This document shows, in pieces, positions 22,388-32,583 of a DNA stretch of 64,000 bases. The position numbers and the translations under genes were made by a program. Positions within the stretch are counted from its first letter, which is position 1. Each line of letters opens with the position of its first letter. The notes below the pieces were generated by a model. The model saw only the letters and a program-made list of their open reading frames with translations, was not told the origin of the DNA and ran no database searches. The stretch is taken from positions 5,386,984 through 5,450,983 of the forward strand of contig OZ024733.1 of the NCBI GenBank assembly GCA_964016875.1, in the 5' to 3' direction. Origin of the DNA: Fallopia convolvulus. Taxonomy: Eukaryota > Streptophyta > Magnoliopsida > Caryophyllales > Polygonaceae.

Positions 22388-23310
22388 TGATGTTTACCTA
22401 CGCTAGCCCTAGGGTCCCGAGACCGTGGCGAACCATTTGGGCTAATCCGCATCTCCGTAGGACTCGTGGCAAGACCCGTGGTCCGCCTCACCATCGGCAC
22501 CACGACCTCGAACGCTCGAGTCGTGCCAGCGCCGGGCCAACCCGGCGTCGACACATGAGGATCTTGCGTCACGCCCACCCTCCCTCGGTACCGAGCCACC
22601 ACTGGTCGGTACCAACGTCGGCACCCTAGTGTCGAGTCGTACAGAGCCTCCTCAGGTCGGTACCGAGCCAGCCTCCATCGGTACTGAGTCTCAAGTCTCG
22701 GTACTGCCCGCGCCTTGGCTTGTCGTGCCACGCCTAGCGTGTCGCGATAGCCCTTGTGCACGCACATTGGCGCCCCGACACCCTTGTTGCGTCACGCCAA
22801 CCCTTCTCACGACCTTGTCGCGACACTCGCGACTAGGCCACCGTGACCACTATCTATTATTACTTACTATAGTACTATTTCCCATCCAAACCTTTCTATT
22901 TATGTCATTTCTATAAGTTGAGTACTTTTGGGCTTGGGCCTGCATAATGGGCCGCTTGCATGCTTCCCCCATGCGCCCCTCATACCATTAGGGTTTCTAG
23001 CTAGGGTTTTCTAGGAGCTCCTCTATAAATAGGAGCTTCCCCTCCTTTGTTTCTTACGCTTTGATTGAATACACTATTATGCTATCGAGTTTACTCCAGA
23101 ACTGTTTCTAAAGGCGTCAACCCCAATTCTCTGCTCGATCCCATATTCTCCTGGTCTACATCATACTAAACCCCCTTCTCAATCCTTTCACTTCTTTCTC
23201 ATCTCAAAGTCTAGGCTCCGGCCTCAAATCTATTCGGTTCGATTGGTGAAGAGACCTAATACGCGTCCACGTCAAGATCCACTCGTGAATCCTTAACGGG
23301 GTTCACATCA
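22388..23310 (+). repeat. Solo LTR with perfect TSD CATGG
   Basis: The 923-bp unit begins TGATG and ends CATCA, and is flanked by CATGG at 22383-22387 and 23311-23315. It has a GC-rich first half with several cggtaccgag words and a good TATA box (ctataaatagg near 23012), so its transcription sense is +. Open frames in it are base-composition artefacts. It was probably left by recombination between the two LTRs of a full element. Confidence 0.85.
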
Positions 23311-23715
23311 CATGGTCGTGCGGTTCGCGCCAGGTTCATGTTCGTCCTCAAAAGCATTTTTTGGTTTATGCGCATGATTCAGCCTTGGTGCACGACTTAC
23401 CCTAGACCCGAATCCCTCTTGTGTGTGATCTGCCCGGTCTTGCATTTGATCATGCGCCTCACTCGGATCTGCCACCCGATCGTGCAAACGGGATCGCTTT
23501 TTATCACCATGTCACCTCTTGTAGTGGCTCGCACGATCCATGGCGCCCGTGCAGTTCGAACATTCTAGCGAACTCGCTCATAGTGTTAGTCAAACAGTGG
23601 CGATTCTTGCGTCCCGCACCCGTGTTCCACTAGGGTTTTAGTTGGTGCTTCGATTTTTTTTTTGGAAAATTCATGGATATCAAATCCTCTTCCCACAGAC
23701 AGCACCAACGCCAAT
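23311..23715 (-). other. Tat leader region with primer-binding-site-like start
   Basis: On the minus strand the sequence after the LTR reads ttggtgctgtctgtgggaa, close to the TGGCGCC(G/A)TCTGTGGGAA primer-binding region seen in Tat-type elements and in the 26727-32165 element of this window. No gag domain is recognisable in the rest. Confidence 0.5.
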
Positions 23716-24117
23716 TGTTAATGCAAAAATTCTAGAATTAAAACACTAATTATTACCTCTAATCTTGTCTCTATGATTCTTTACTTCAATCCCGGATTCC
23801 TCCTCCAAGACCTACAAAACAATGGAAAAAGGGGAGTGGGGCCCCTTAATCCACGTCCGATGTCTAAGTCAAAAAGGGCCGAAATTGTCAATGTGTATCG
23901 AGATTGCAAACAAGAGAGCCTACCTTTCATGTAGATGGTCAAACTTGTTTATATGGGAGGGAAGAAGCCAAAATCATCTCAATAGGGTGGCTGACCCATA
24001 GGGCCTTTCGCATTACCTTGGTCTACACTCTAAGCAAGACGAGATATTTTCTAACTAATAGATAAAATCCTTGCTCTCACATACACTTAATTTCTATATT
24101 TAGATAACCGTTTAACA
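23716..24117 (-). repeat. Probable 5' LTR of the Tat element
   Basis: The unit reads TGTTAA...TTTAACA with the primer-site-like motif at its minus-strand 3' side. It contains a ggggccccac-type block. No second copy is present in the window, so the far end (24117) is inferred from the terminal inverted repeat. Confidence 0.45.
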
Positions 24118-24374
24118 ACAAAGATATTATAGGGAAATAACAACCAAGCAAGATAATTATATATCCTAACAAGATATAAATTAATTGCAAAGCAATCAAA
24201 ATAAATAATACACACAAGAATTGAATACAGCATACATATATCAAGTAATATTAAATACCAAATTTATCCACACAATTTTGATTGACACAATAATAAGACA
24301 TGTTTTTATGCATCAAAACTATCTCTATGTTCATCGATTTTTTTATCCATATTGTGCATCGATTTCGAACATTT

Positions 24375-25137
24375 TGTTAGAAAAGTTGGAGGCTTTGATT
24401 TTGATGGTTCCAAACGTCTGTAACGTGAACGACCTCGAGTCTTTGAACAGAGTCGCCAACATCAGTCAGGTCGTCCACGTGAGTTGAAGGCAAATCTCGG
24501 AGATCTTGTAGACGCGTGAGATCTTTGAGGAATGGATAGTATAATATTGTTTTAAGAAACATCTCTTGTGGATTATACTATTAGCCGATTATTGCCTTTA
24601 CCCTAAGCCATATCTTATTGTATCTTGTTTTATGCTTAGGATGAGATTGTAAAGATAAGGAAAATATTATCTTGCCATAACCGAATTGGAAGATAATATT
24701 CTCACTTATCTGACCTAGTTTTTGTGTATTTAATCTAAGGCTTTAACACACGAACCCATACTCCATTTTGTGTTAAGAAAGAAAACAATAGTTTGAGAGT
24801 TCGAGAGACGTAGGCTTTGTTAGATTGGTTGAGGGTTGTCTTTACTCGGTTCACAATGAGTTCTAGAGTGCTTGGGAAGTAGGTCTAGATCCAGGGTGTT
24901 CTTGTAAACAACTCAAAAGATCAATAAAGCCAGCTACGACTTTTAATCCTTCCAAACGAGAACTTGGAAGGGAGTGGTTTTCATACTTGATTGATAGAGT
25001 TCATCGATCAAGTGTTTCCACTATAAAACATCATTGTGTGCAAGTAAATCTTTCATGTAGTTTATTTCCACTGTATTTACTTAAGAGGTCGACGACTTAG
25101 TTGAGGTCGGTGACCTAGACATACTAACGATCCTACA
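24375..25137 (+). repeat. 5' LTR of the SIRE-like element
   Basis: 763 bases, TGTTAG to CCTACA, followed by attggtatcagagc. The 3' end contains gtcgacgacttag and gtcggtgacc, motifs that recur in the coding region. Confidence 0.92.
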
Positions 25138-25139
25138 AT

Positions 25140-25151
25140 TGGTATCAGAGC
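25140..25151 (+). promoter_or_regulatory. Primer-binding site (initiator tRNA-Met)
   Basis: TGGTATCAGAGC, complementary to the 3' end of plant initiator tRNA-Met, starts three bases after the 5' LTR end. Confidence 0.9.
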
Positions 25152-26726
25152 TTGGCTCTAGATCTATTTTTAGTACTTCTTATTTACAAGAAAGATGACT
25201 TCAACAAACACAACTATCAATGATTCCTTCTGGAAGCAACCTGTGCTCAAGGCTGGTGAGTATGATTGGTGGGTCGAGCAAATGGAGACTCATATTTTCT
25301 AACTCGATGGACAACACAGGAAGGTTATCGAGATGGGTCTTGAAACCTTTCTCACTGCTAAAGGAAAGGATGAAAAAAAAGAAGGAGGACTATGGTGATG
25401 TTAATTACAAGAAGTTGGAGAAGAACGCTCGTGCTAAGAAGGTTATCCACCATGCTCTAACCCCTGGAGACTTGAAGAGTTGTCCAATACAAGACATCTA
25501 AGAAAATTTGGGATTCTGTCAAAAGGCTCCACCAAGGAAATGATGATGTGAAGAAGGATCGCATCATTGCACTAGAAAGGGAGTATGAAGGAATGAGTCA
25601 AGATAAGAATGAATCCTTGAGTGATTATCACTATAGATTTCAGGTTGTGGTTAGCCAACTTGAGTCTCTTCATGAAAAACTTCCTCTATGGAAGCCGGTT
25701 AGCAAGTTGATCCAAGAGCTTAACTCAAAATGGAATGAGGTTGCTGCTGCGTTGCTAACCAACAGTGAGACCAAGTCACTCACCTTGGAAGATGTCATCG
25801 GAAATTTGAATATGTATGGAGGCATTAAGCAAAGGCGAGATGATCGCTTCGAAACTGACAAGGTCAAAAACATTGCATTGAAAGTAGAAAGAGCTTTCGA
25901 TCTTGCTCAGTGTGATGATGATCAAGCTGATGGTGATGGTGAGGTTGCACTCATTACAAGAGCCATGAAAAGGTTTTGGAACCACAACAACAAAACTCCA
26001 TCCAAAGGGACAGAACTTGTCAGAGACATGAAGGATGTCATTTGTTACAATTGCTCAAGAAAAGGACACTTTGCAAGAATTTGTGTCAAGAAGTCGGAAA
26101 GTGACAAAACTGCTATGTTGGCCACCTTGGATGACTCTGATGCTGAAGATAACACAAGTCAACAAGGAGAAGTGTGTCTCATGGCCGTAGATGCTCCAAA
26201 AGAGGTACAAAATTCTGAACTGTTGTCTATTTTGTCCAATAAAACAAAAGAACAGTTGCATGCTATCATTAAGAAGTTGGGAACTCAGGTTACCGAACTC
26301 AGTGAGAAACTTGATGAAAAAGAAGACACCATCTCTAATTTAATGGATGATAATCAAGTCTAGTCTTTTAAATGTGCTAAGTTAGAGAAGAAGTCTTCGG
26401 TTTCTGAGTCTCTTGCATGTAAAACCTGTGATACCCTTAAAACAGAAGTGGATGACTTAGAAAAGAAAGTAACAAACCTTGAAGGAGAAAATCTCATGCT
26501 AAAACTCAGTAATGCTAAGTTAGACAATGACCCCGAAAAAGAAAAAGCTAGCAATGAGTCTAAAAAGAAAAAATGGATAAAAGAGTTTATTGCTAAGAAA
26601 CCTGCTGAAGAATTTGCTAAAACTTTTGAAACTTCAAGACCTGGACTTGGATATTCCTATGTGCCTAAAGATTTGATAACTTTGTGTTCACCTGAACCTA
26701 AAGGTAACACACCTGTGTGTAGCAAC

Positions 26727-27510
26727 TGATGGTGCGCGAAATAAATGCTTAAATGACCAAGGGTAAATTGGTAATATGCAGAAATAGATAGTACGCCGCA
26801 TTGTGCATACGCGTCTAAAACATAGCATATGCGTATGAGTTGGTAGACAATCTAATAAGTTGCATGGCCAGGTTTGCATGCATAACCAAGTGCACGAATG
26901 CATGCATCTGATGATATTAGTAGGAGCGTAAGAGGGCCGACTCACACTATAAATTTGGGCCATTAACAATACAAGTGAATGAACTTGGCCCAATGATCAT
27001 AATTGCATGGTTTGGGCCCATTCGTTAACTGATAAATAGTTTGCTCAAATCAACGATATGTAGGCGGAAAAACAAAATGGCTAGCTTTATTTCGTTTTCA
27101 TCCCTTGACACGCATGGGCCATCCTCCGTCTGCCACCTCACCATCTCATGCACAACTTTGTTAGCAAAGTAACTAAATAAATGCACCCCACATCGAGAAA
27201 AATGAGCCAAACAAGCAGCTCCCAAAAATATATATAGAGGGGGAGTGAGATTAAATAAGGGGTGGAAAATATCTATAGCACAAGAACTATCTTGCTTTCC
27301 AATGTTCGACGTGTTTAATCTCCGAGTGAGATCGCGCTATTTACGGTATAAAGTCCAAAAAGCTTTATTTGTAAAGAGTACAAAAACAACCAGTTGAAGG
27401 GTGGGGAGGAGGAAAAATATATGTACGAAAACCGTTTGGTTGTACGAAATCTCGAGAGTTAGTATTTAATAAAATCCCGTTTATAGAGCGTATTATATCG
27501 GGTTTCATCA
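26727..27510 (+). repeat. 5' LTR of the LARD-like element
   Basis: 784 bases, TGATGG to CATCA. Preceded by TSD GCAAC and followed by the ctggcgcc primer-site motif. Confidence 0.9.
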
Positions 27511-27528
27511 CTGGCGCCATCTGTGGGA

Positions 27529-29080
27529 ACAAGCTCTCCTTATACGACCTACTCTCGGGTTACCCTCAAATAACCACGTCCTCTCCCCTAGGCTAGGCAA
27601 AATAGCGAGGTCGACACTCTCTGCTAGCTAGCCCCTATTTGAAGGGCAAAATCAGCGAGGTCTTTAAGAGAGGCCAAAAGACCGCGGTCATCATCATTAA
27701 GGTCAAGATTGGCAATCGTCATGTTCGACCGAACACCGCGGTGTGTATGCTGGCTCTCTTGGTGCCCATTTCCGGCGCTCGGGCTCTCGTGGCCACCTCC
27801 CTCGAATCAAAACCAGCGCACTGCGGAAGAAGGCAAACATAATCAATTATGCATAAACCTCATGGCTTGGCATGCTTGCATGATGATTCATGGCGAAGGC
27901 GATGGTGAAGGCGAGGTCTGGTCTCGCCGTCGACTTAGTATAAGCCTCCTAGGTTGGCAAACCTCCGCGGTCATCATGCCAGGCCAAACATCGCGGCCTC
28001 TTTCTGCGGCCAATCATGGTAGCCTTTGCTAGGCCAAGCATCGCGATCTCTTTGTGCGCCGATCATCTCGTTCTTCATGGGAGGAAGAAACATCGCGGTG
28101 TATATCTTTGTGCGCCATTTGGTCTCGAGGATGTTGTCGGCACCGCTGACCTCAATGGGCAGGCGTGCGAGGTTGTGACGCGAGGTTGGTGGCTTTCTTG
28201 TTCGTCGTGGTCCGCGGCCATCGTCGTCCGGGCAATTCTCTTGGTTTTCTTGTTCGACTAGGTGGCTGGCTAGCGAGGCTAGGTGTGCGGTGTCTTCATG
28301 GACGACGACACAATCGTTCCCAACGTCCTCAACAACCACTTCAACTCATGCGGTGTTCGGGAATGCGGTTGCTTTCTTCCGCACCGTTACTCTCGGAATC
28401 GAGCACCCTTTAAGGCTAGTAAGCGCTCTTCCTTGGCCACCGTCGACGCCACCGAAAGTTGCTTGGAACTTGCAGAATTTTCTCTTGGCTCTCTTTGCCT
28501 CGGCGTCGCTGGGCTCGCGATGGGTTTTAGAGTCACCCGTCGGCATGAGGTCGATATCCTTTTGTGTGCGTGGTTCTACCCGAGCGAGGCTTGAAGTCTC
28601 CGATCGCCCCGCTTTATTCCGCGCGTTGTTCTCAGCAAGGGCGTGGAGATTTGCAATTCTTTTCATTCTTCCGTGTGGGATTTGCATGGATGTCTTCTGC
28701 ACGTACACACAATCTCAAGCGTGGCCATGGGGATGCGTTATTCCCATGAGCCCATATTCTCTTATTAATGGGTTCTGGTGGGATCTTTACTGGCAAGTAA
28801 CTAATAGCATAACGTGGGCCAAATATTATCAATTTGGGCTTGCCCTTTATTTGGGCCCATCTGGTGAGAGAGTTAGCCCATTTCATTTCTTCTGCAGAGC
28901 GAGGTTCGCTTTCAAGTGTTGCATGGCAATGCACGAAGGCATTTACAAATAACCTCTGTTATAAAAACACACGTTATATGGCCGGGGAATGAGGTAAGCC
29001 TTGAAAACTTGACTAGCTAATTATTTATACTCGGTATATACTCGCATACTTGAACAAAGTTCCTAATTCTCTGTTATAGT
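27529..29080 (+). other. LARD interior without a recognisable gene
   Basis: GC-rich stretch with recurrent atcgcgg, gcgaggt and cctccgcggtcatcatgcc-like words. Several open frames of up to about 220 codons overlap on both strands and none shows a known domain. I treat them as composition artefacts. It may be a relic leader or gag region. Confidence 0.5.
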
Positions 29081-29492
29081 CATTCCACCCGTCGCTTCCC
29101 ACTTGGGGTTGGAAACGATCTTAGTGAAAAGATCGCGATCGTTTAGAGGGCATCCTAAAGAGATCGAAATAATCATTCCACCCCTCATTTCTCGCTTGGG
29201 GTTGGAAACAATCTTAGTGAAAAGATCGAGATCCTTTAGGAGGCATCCTAAAGCGATCCAAATAATAATTCCACCCTCGCTTCCCGCTTGGGGTTGGAAA
29301 CGATCTTAGTGAAAAGATCGCGATCCTTTAGGAGCCATCCTAAAGCGATCGAAATAATCATTCCACCCCTCGTTTCCCGCTTGGGGTTACCAAACAATCT
29401 TAGTGAAAAGATCACGGTCATTTAGGAGGCATCCTAAATGATCGAAATAATCGTTCCACCCCCTAGCTCCCCGCATGGGGTTGAAAATAATC
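29081..29492 (+). repeat. 93-bp tandem repeat array
   Basis: The word cattccacc (or variant) starts at about 29081, 29174, 29267, 29359 and 29452, a 92-93 base period. Each unit carries cttggggttggaaac and ttagtgaaaagatcg. Confidence 0.85.
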
Positions 29493-29499
29493 AATGCAT

Positions 29500-29890
29500 G
29501 ATCCTAGCGAGGCTCGGGATAATTTCATACAATAAAACAATCCATGCACGATCCGAGCGAGGCTCGGGATAGGTGTGCACGATTCGAGGAGGCTCCGGAT
29601 CGTTGCATATAATCGAAAACAATCCATGCACGATCCGAGCTGAGCGAGGCTCGGGATCGTTGTATATAATCGAAAACAATCCATGCACGATCCGAGCGAG
29701 GCTCGGGATCGTTGCATATAATCGAAAACAATCCATACACGATCCGAGTGAGGCTCGAGATCGTTGCATATAATCGAAGACAATCCATGCACGATCCGAG
29801 CGAGGCTCGGGATCGTTGCATATAATCGAAACAATCCACAAACGATTAGAGCGAGGCTCGGGACCGTTGCATACATTAAAAAATAATCAA
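29500..29890 (+). repeat. About 53-bp tandem repeat array
   Basis: Some seven units of caatccatgcacgatccgag plus cgaggctcgggatcgttgca with slight variation. Each contains the inverted pair ccgag...ctcgg. Confidence 0.85.
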
Positions 29891-31215
29891 TGCACAACCC
29901 GAGCGAGGCTCGGGGTTGGCGGCAACTCTCTAAAGGACGAGATCTTAGCTCTCCAAGGGACAAAATCCCAACTCTCGAAAAGCGCGCGTAACCTGAGCGA
30001 GGCTCAAGGTTGGCGGCAACTCTCTTAAGGACGAGGTCCTAACTCTCTAAGGGACGAGGTCCTAACTCTCTAAGGGACGAGGTCCTAACTCTCCAAGGGA
30101 CGAGATCCCAACTCTCGAAAAGCACGCGCAACCCGAGCGAGGCTCGGGGTTGGCGGCAACTCTCTTAAGGACGAGGTCCTAACTCTCCAAGGGACGAGAT
30201 CCCAACTCTCGAAAAGCACGCGCAACCCGAGCATGGCTCGGGGTTGGCGACAACTCTCTTAAGGACGAGGTCCTAACTCTCTAAGGGACGAGGTCCTAAC
30301 TCTCCAAGGGACGAGGTCCTAACTCTCCAAGGGACGAGATCCCAACTCTCGAAAAGCACGCGCAACCCGAGAGAGGCTCGGAATTAGCGGCAACTCTCTT
30401 AAGGACGAGGTCCTAACTCTCTAAGGGACGAGGTCCTAACTCTCCAAGGGACAAGATCCCAACTCTCGCAAACCGCACGTGACCCGAGCGAGGCTCGGGG
30501 TTGGCGGCTACTCTCTTAGGGACGAGATCCAAACTGTCGAAAAGCGCGCGCAACCCGAGCGAGGCTCGGGGTTGGCGACAACTCTCTTAAGGACGAGGTC
30601 CTAACTCTCTAAGAGCATATGCAGCGGTAAAAGAGGATTGCTCCTCCTATTTGAGAAGGAACAAGTACTATTTGAGGAGGTGCAGCAAATAGAAAGTGCA
30701 ATTCATGTTTTTGGTGCATTAGTGCAAATAAATAGCACCTCCTATTTGACACATGTCAAACTATTATTGGGCCTTATTTTATTTTGCCTTTTTAATTTGC
30801 CTTTTTACACACCATGACATCACCCATGTGGGTGGGCTCCACCAAGTTAGAGGAGCAACCCAACGAGCAAAAATTGCTCAAGCAGCTGCACATGTGTGGG
30901 CTCCACCAACTTACTTTTCTATTCAATTGTACCGCTGCACTTTAATTTCTTCTTGCTCCTCCTATTTAATTGGCATGGCCCATCTTTTTCTCTACTGCTC
31001 CTGCTACAATTGGGCACCGCTGCAGATGCTCTAAGGGACGAGGTCATAACTCTCTAAGGGACGAGTTCCTAACTCTCCAAGGGACGAGATCCCAACTCTC
31101 GAAAAGTGCGCGCAACCCGAGCAAGGCTCGGGATTAGCGGCTACTCTCTTAGGGACGAGATCCCAATTCTCGTAAAGCGCGCGCAACCCGAGCGAGCCTA
31201 GGGGTTTGCGCCAAC
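29891..31215 (+). repeat. Higher-order array of gcgaggctcggggttgg units
   Basis: Long units start cgcaacccgagcgaggctcg. Each holds variable numbers of a short sub-unit (actctctaagggacgaggtcct, split here as actctctaag and ggacgaggtcct). Sub-unit copy number varies between long units, as expected of unequal exchange. A Tourist MITE (30613-31031) is inserted in it. Confidence 0.85.
30613..31031. mobile_element. Tourist-like MITE (PIF/Harbinger type), TSD TAA
   Basis: 419 bases. The terminal inverted repeats are GAGCATATGCAGCGGT on the left and GAGCATCTGCAGCGGT on the right (read inward). TAA lies on both sides (30610-30612, 31032-31034), and the tandem array is restored when it is removed. No ORF of its own. 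The 3-bp TAA duplication is typical of the PIF/Harbinger group. Confidence 0.92.
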
Positions 31216-31374
31216 TCGCCAAGGGGCGATGTCCTTATTCTCTTCGAGATGCGCGCTCACTCTACCTAGCTTCGAAGTCAAATCGCATTGCACAAGTTGT
31301 AAATCGATAAAGCATGCGCACTTGTTTATTGTCTCGTTGCCCTCGTGGGATGAGGACATCGAGCCAAGGGGTTG

Positions 31375-32165
31375 TGATGGTGCATGAAATAACCGCTAAA
31401 ATGACCAAGGGTAAATTGGTAATATACAGAAATAGATAGTACGCCGCGTTGTGCATACGCGTCTAAAACATAGCATATGCGTATGAGTTGGTAGACAATC
31501 TAATAAGTTGCATGGCCACGTTTGCATGGATAACAAAGTGCACAAATGCATGCATTTGATGATATAAGTAGGAGTGCAAGTCGGCCGACCCACACTATAA
31601 ATTTGGGCCATTAACAATACAAGTGAGTGAACTTGGCCTAATGAACATAATTGCATGGTTTGGGCCCATTAGTTAACTGATAAATAGTTTGCTCAAATCA
31701 ACGATATGTAGGGGGCAGAAAAAAATGGCTAGCTCTATTTTGTTGTCATCCCTTGACACGCATGGGCCATCCTCTGTCTGCCACCTCACCATTGCATGCA
31801 CAACTTTGTTTGTAAAGTAACTAAATAAATGCATCCCACATAGAGCAAAACGAGCCAAACAAGCAGCTCCCCAAACTATATATAGTGGGGGAGTGAGATT
31901 AAATAAGGGGTCGAAAAACATCTATAGCTCAAGAACTATCTTGCTTGCTAAAGTTCGACGTGTTTAATCTCTGAGAGAGATCGCGCTATTTACGGTATAA
32001 AGTCCAAAAAGCTTTATTTATAAAGAGTGAGATCGCGCTATTTACCAGCTGAAGGGCGGGGAGGAGGAAAAATCAACGTACGAAAACCATTTAGTTGTAC
32101 GAAATCCAGAGAGTTAGTATTTAATAAAGTCCCGTTTATAGCGCGTATTATATCGGGTTTCATCA
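31375..32165 (+). repeat. 3' LTR of the LARD-like element
   Basis: 791 bases, TGATGG to CATCA, followed by the TSD GCAAC. It differs visibly from the 5' LTR, including a small insertion near 32028 that repeats gagatcgcgctattta, so the element is older than the first LTR element of the window. Confidence 0.9.
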
Positions 32166-32583
32166 GCAACAAGGGAAGTTGTTCTACATCAAAGGTGGGG
32201 AACCCAGGCAAAGGTAAGCGACCTTGGTATTCAGGTCAGAAAGCACACAAGATTTGGAAGAAACAAGTTGAGAACTTGAAACCATCAAAAATTGATTTTG
32301 AAGCTCGTATTAACAACAAATCAGTCTATCTTGGGTATAACTAGTAGGTTGGTCTTAATTCTCATAAAACTTGCTTGTATTGTGGAAAAAACGGTCATCT
32401 TCAACATGAGTGTAGGAAAATGAAAAGGGATAGCAATTCTTATGGAGTTTGGGATGCTCATGAACGTGAACCAACCATAGATCTTGAGAGAGTCTATAAT
32501 GAAAGATGTTCTGAAAATCATCACGTTGCCCAACCCAGAAGAGTTGTCAAACAACTCTGGGTTCATAAAAACTGACTTTTACC

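Larger units (their letters stand above)
18001..24117 (-). mobile_element. Decayed Ty3/gypsy retrotransposon, Tat-type
   Basis: Reading on the minus strand from a probable 5' LTR (24117-23716): leader, a protease-to-RT linker (VFYVGANLEKEELSDLTVFAW), RT (MDFTDLNKACPKDIFPLP, YIDDM), RNase H, then a second, archaeal-type RNase H (NKEAKYEAL). Two RNase H modules are the hallmark of the Tat/Ogre lineage. A solo LTR (22388-23310), an unclassified insert (20565-21947) and a MITE (18313-19218) interrupt it. Integrase and the 3' LTR are missing beyond about 18000. Many stops and frameshifts mark it as old. Confidence 0.75.
26727..32165 (+). mobile_element. Pol-less LTR retrotransposon (LARD-like) nested in copia gag
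   Basis: LTRs at 26727-27510 and 31375-32165 begin TGATGGTGC and end TTTCATCA. They are flanked by the perfect TSD GCAAC (26722-26726 and 32166-32170). A primer-site-like ctggcgccatctgtggga follows the 5' LTR, the type used by Tat-lineage elements. The interior carries no retroelement domain and is dominated from 29081 by three tandem-repeat arrays. It must have been mobilised in trans. Removing it and one TSD restores the copia gag frame. Confidence 0.92.
25195..32575 (+). pseudogene. copia gag, interrupted by the 26727-32165 element
   Basis: ATG 25195 (MTSTNTTINDSFWKQPVL) with stop TAA 25300. A frameshift in the A-run near 25375 leads to DYGDVNYKKLEKNARAKK. A second near 25480 leads to KKIWDSVKRLHQGNDDVKKD, then a long open frame from 25548 (UBN2-type gag core, zinc knuckle CYNCSRKGHFARIC). 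TAG at 26361 is followed by an in-frame Lys/Glu-rich coiled-coil-like stretch to 26726. After the insertion the same frame continues at 32171 (KGSCSTSKVG), has two adjacent TAGs at 32342-32347, then a second knuckle CLYCGKNGHLQHEC. It ends with a frameshift in an A-run before 32575. Gag packages element RNA; this copy is inactive. Confidence 0.85.

Noticed and set aside
29463..29963. Minus-strand repetitive ORF (CMDCFRLYATIPSLARI-like units)
   Set aside because: It is a tandem-repeat array whose unit length happens to keep a frame open; no independent evidence of coding.
29500..30600. CRISPR-like direct repeats
   Set aside because: Repeat units are contiguous with no unique spacers, and the context is a plant LTR element.
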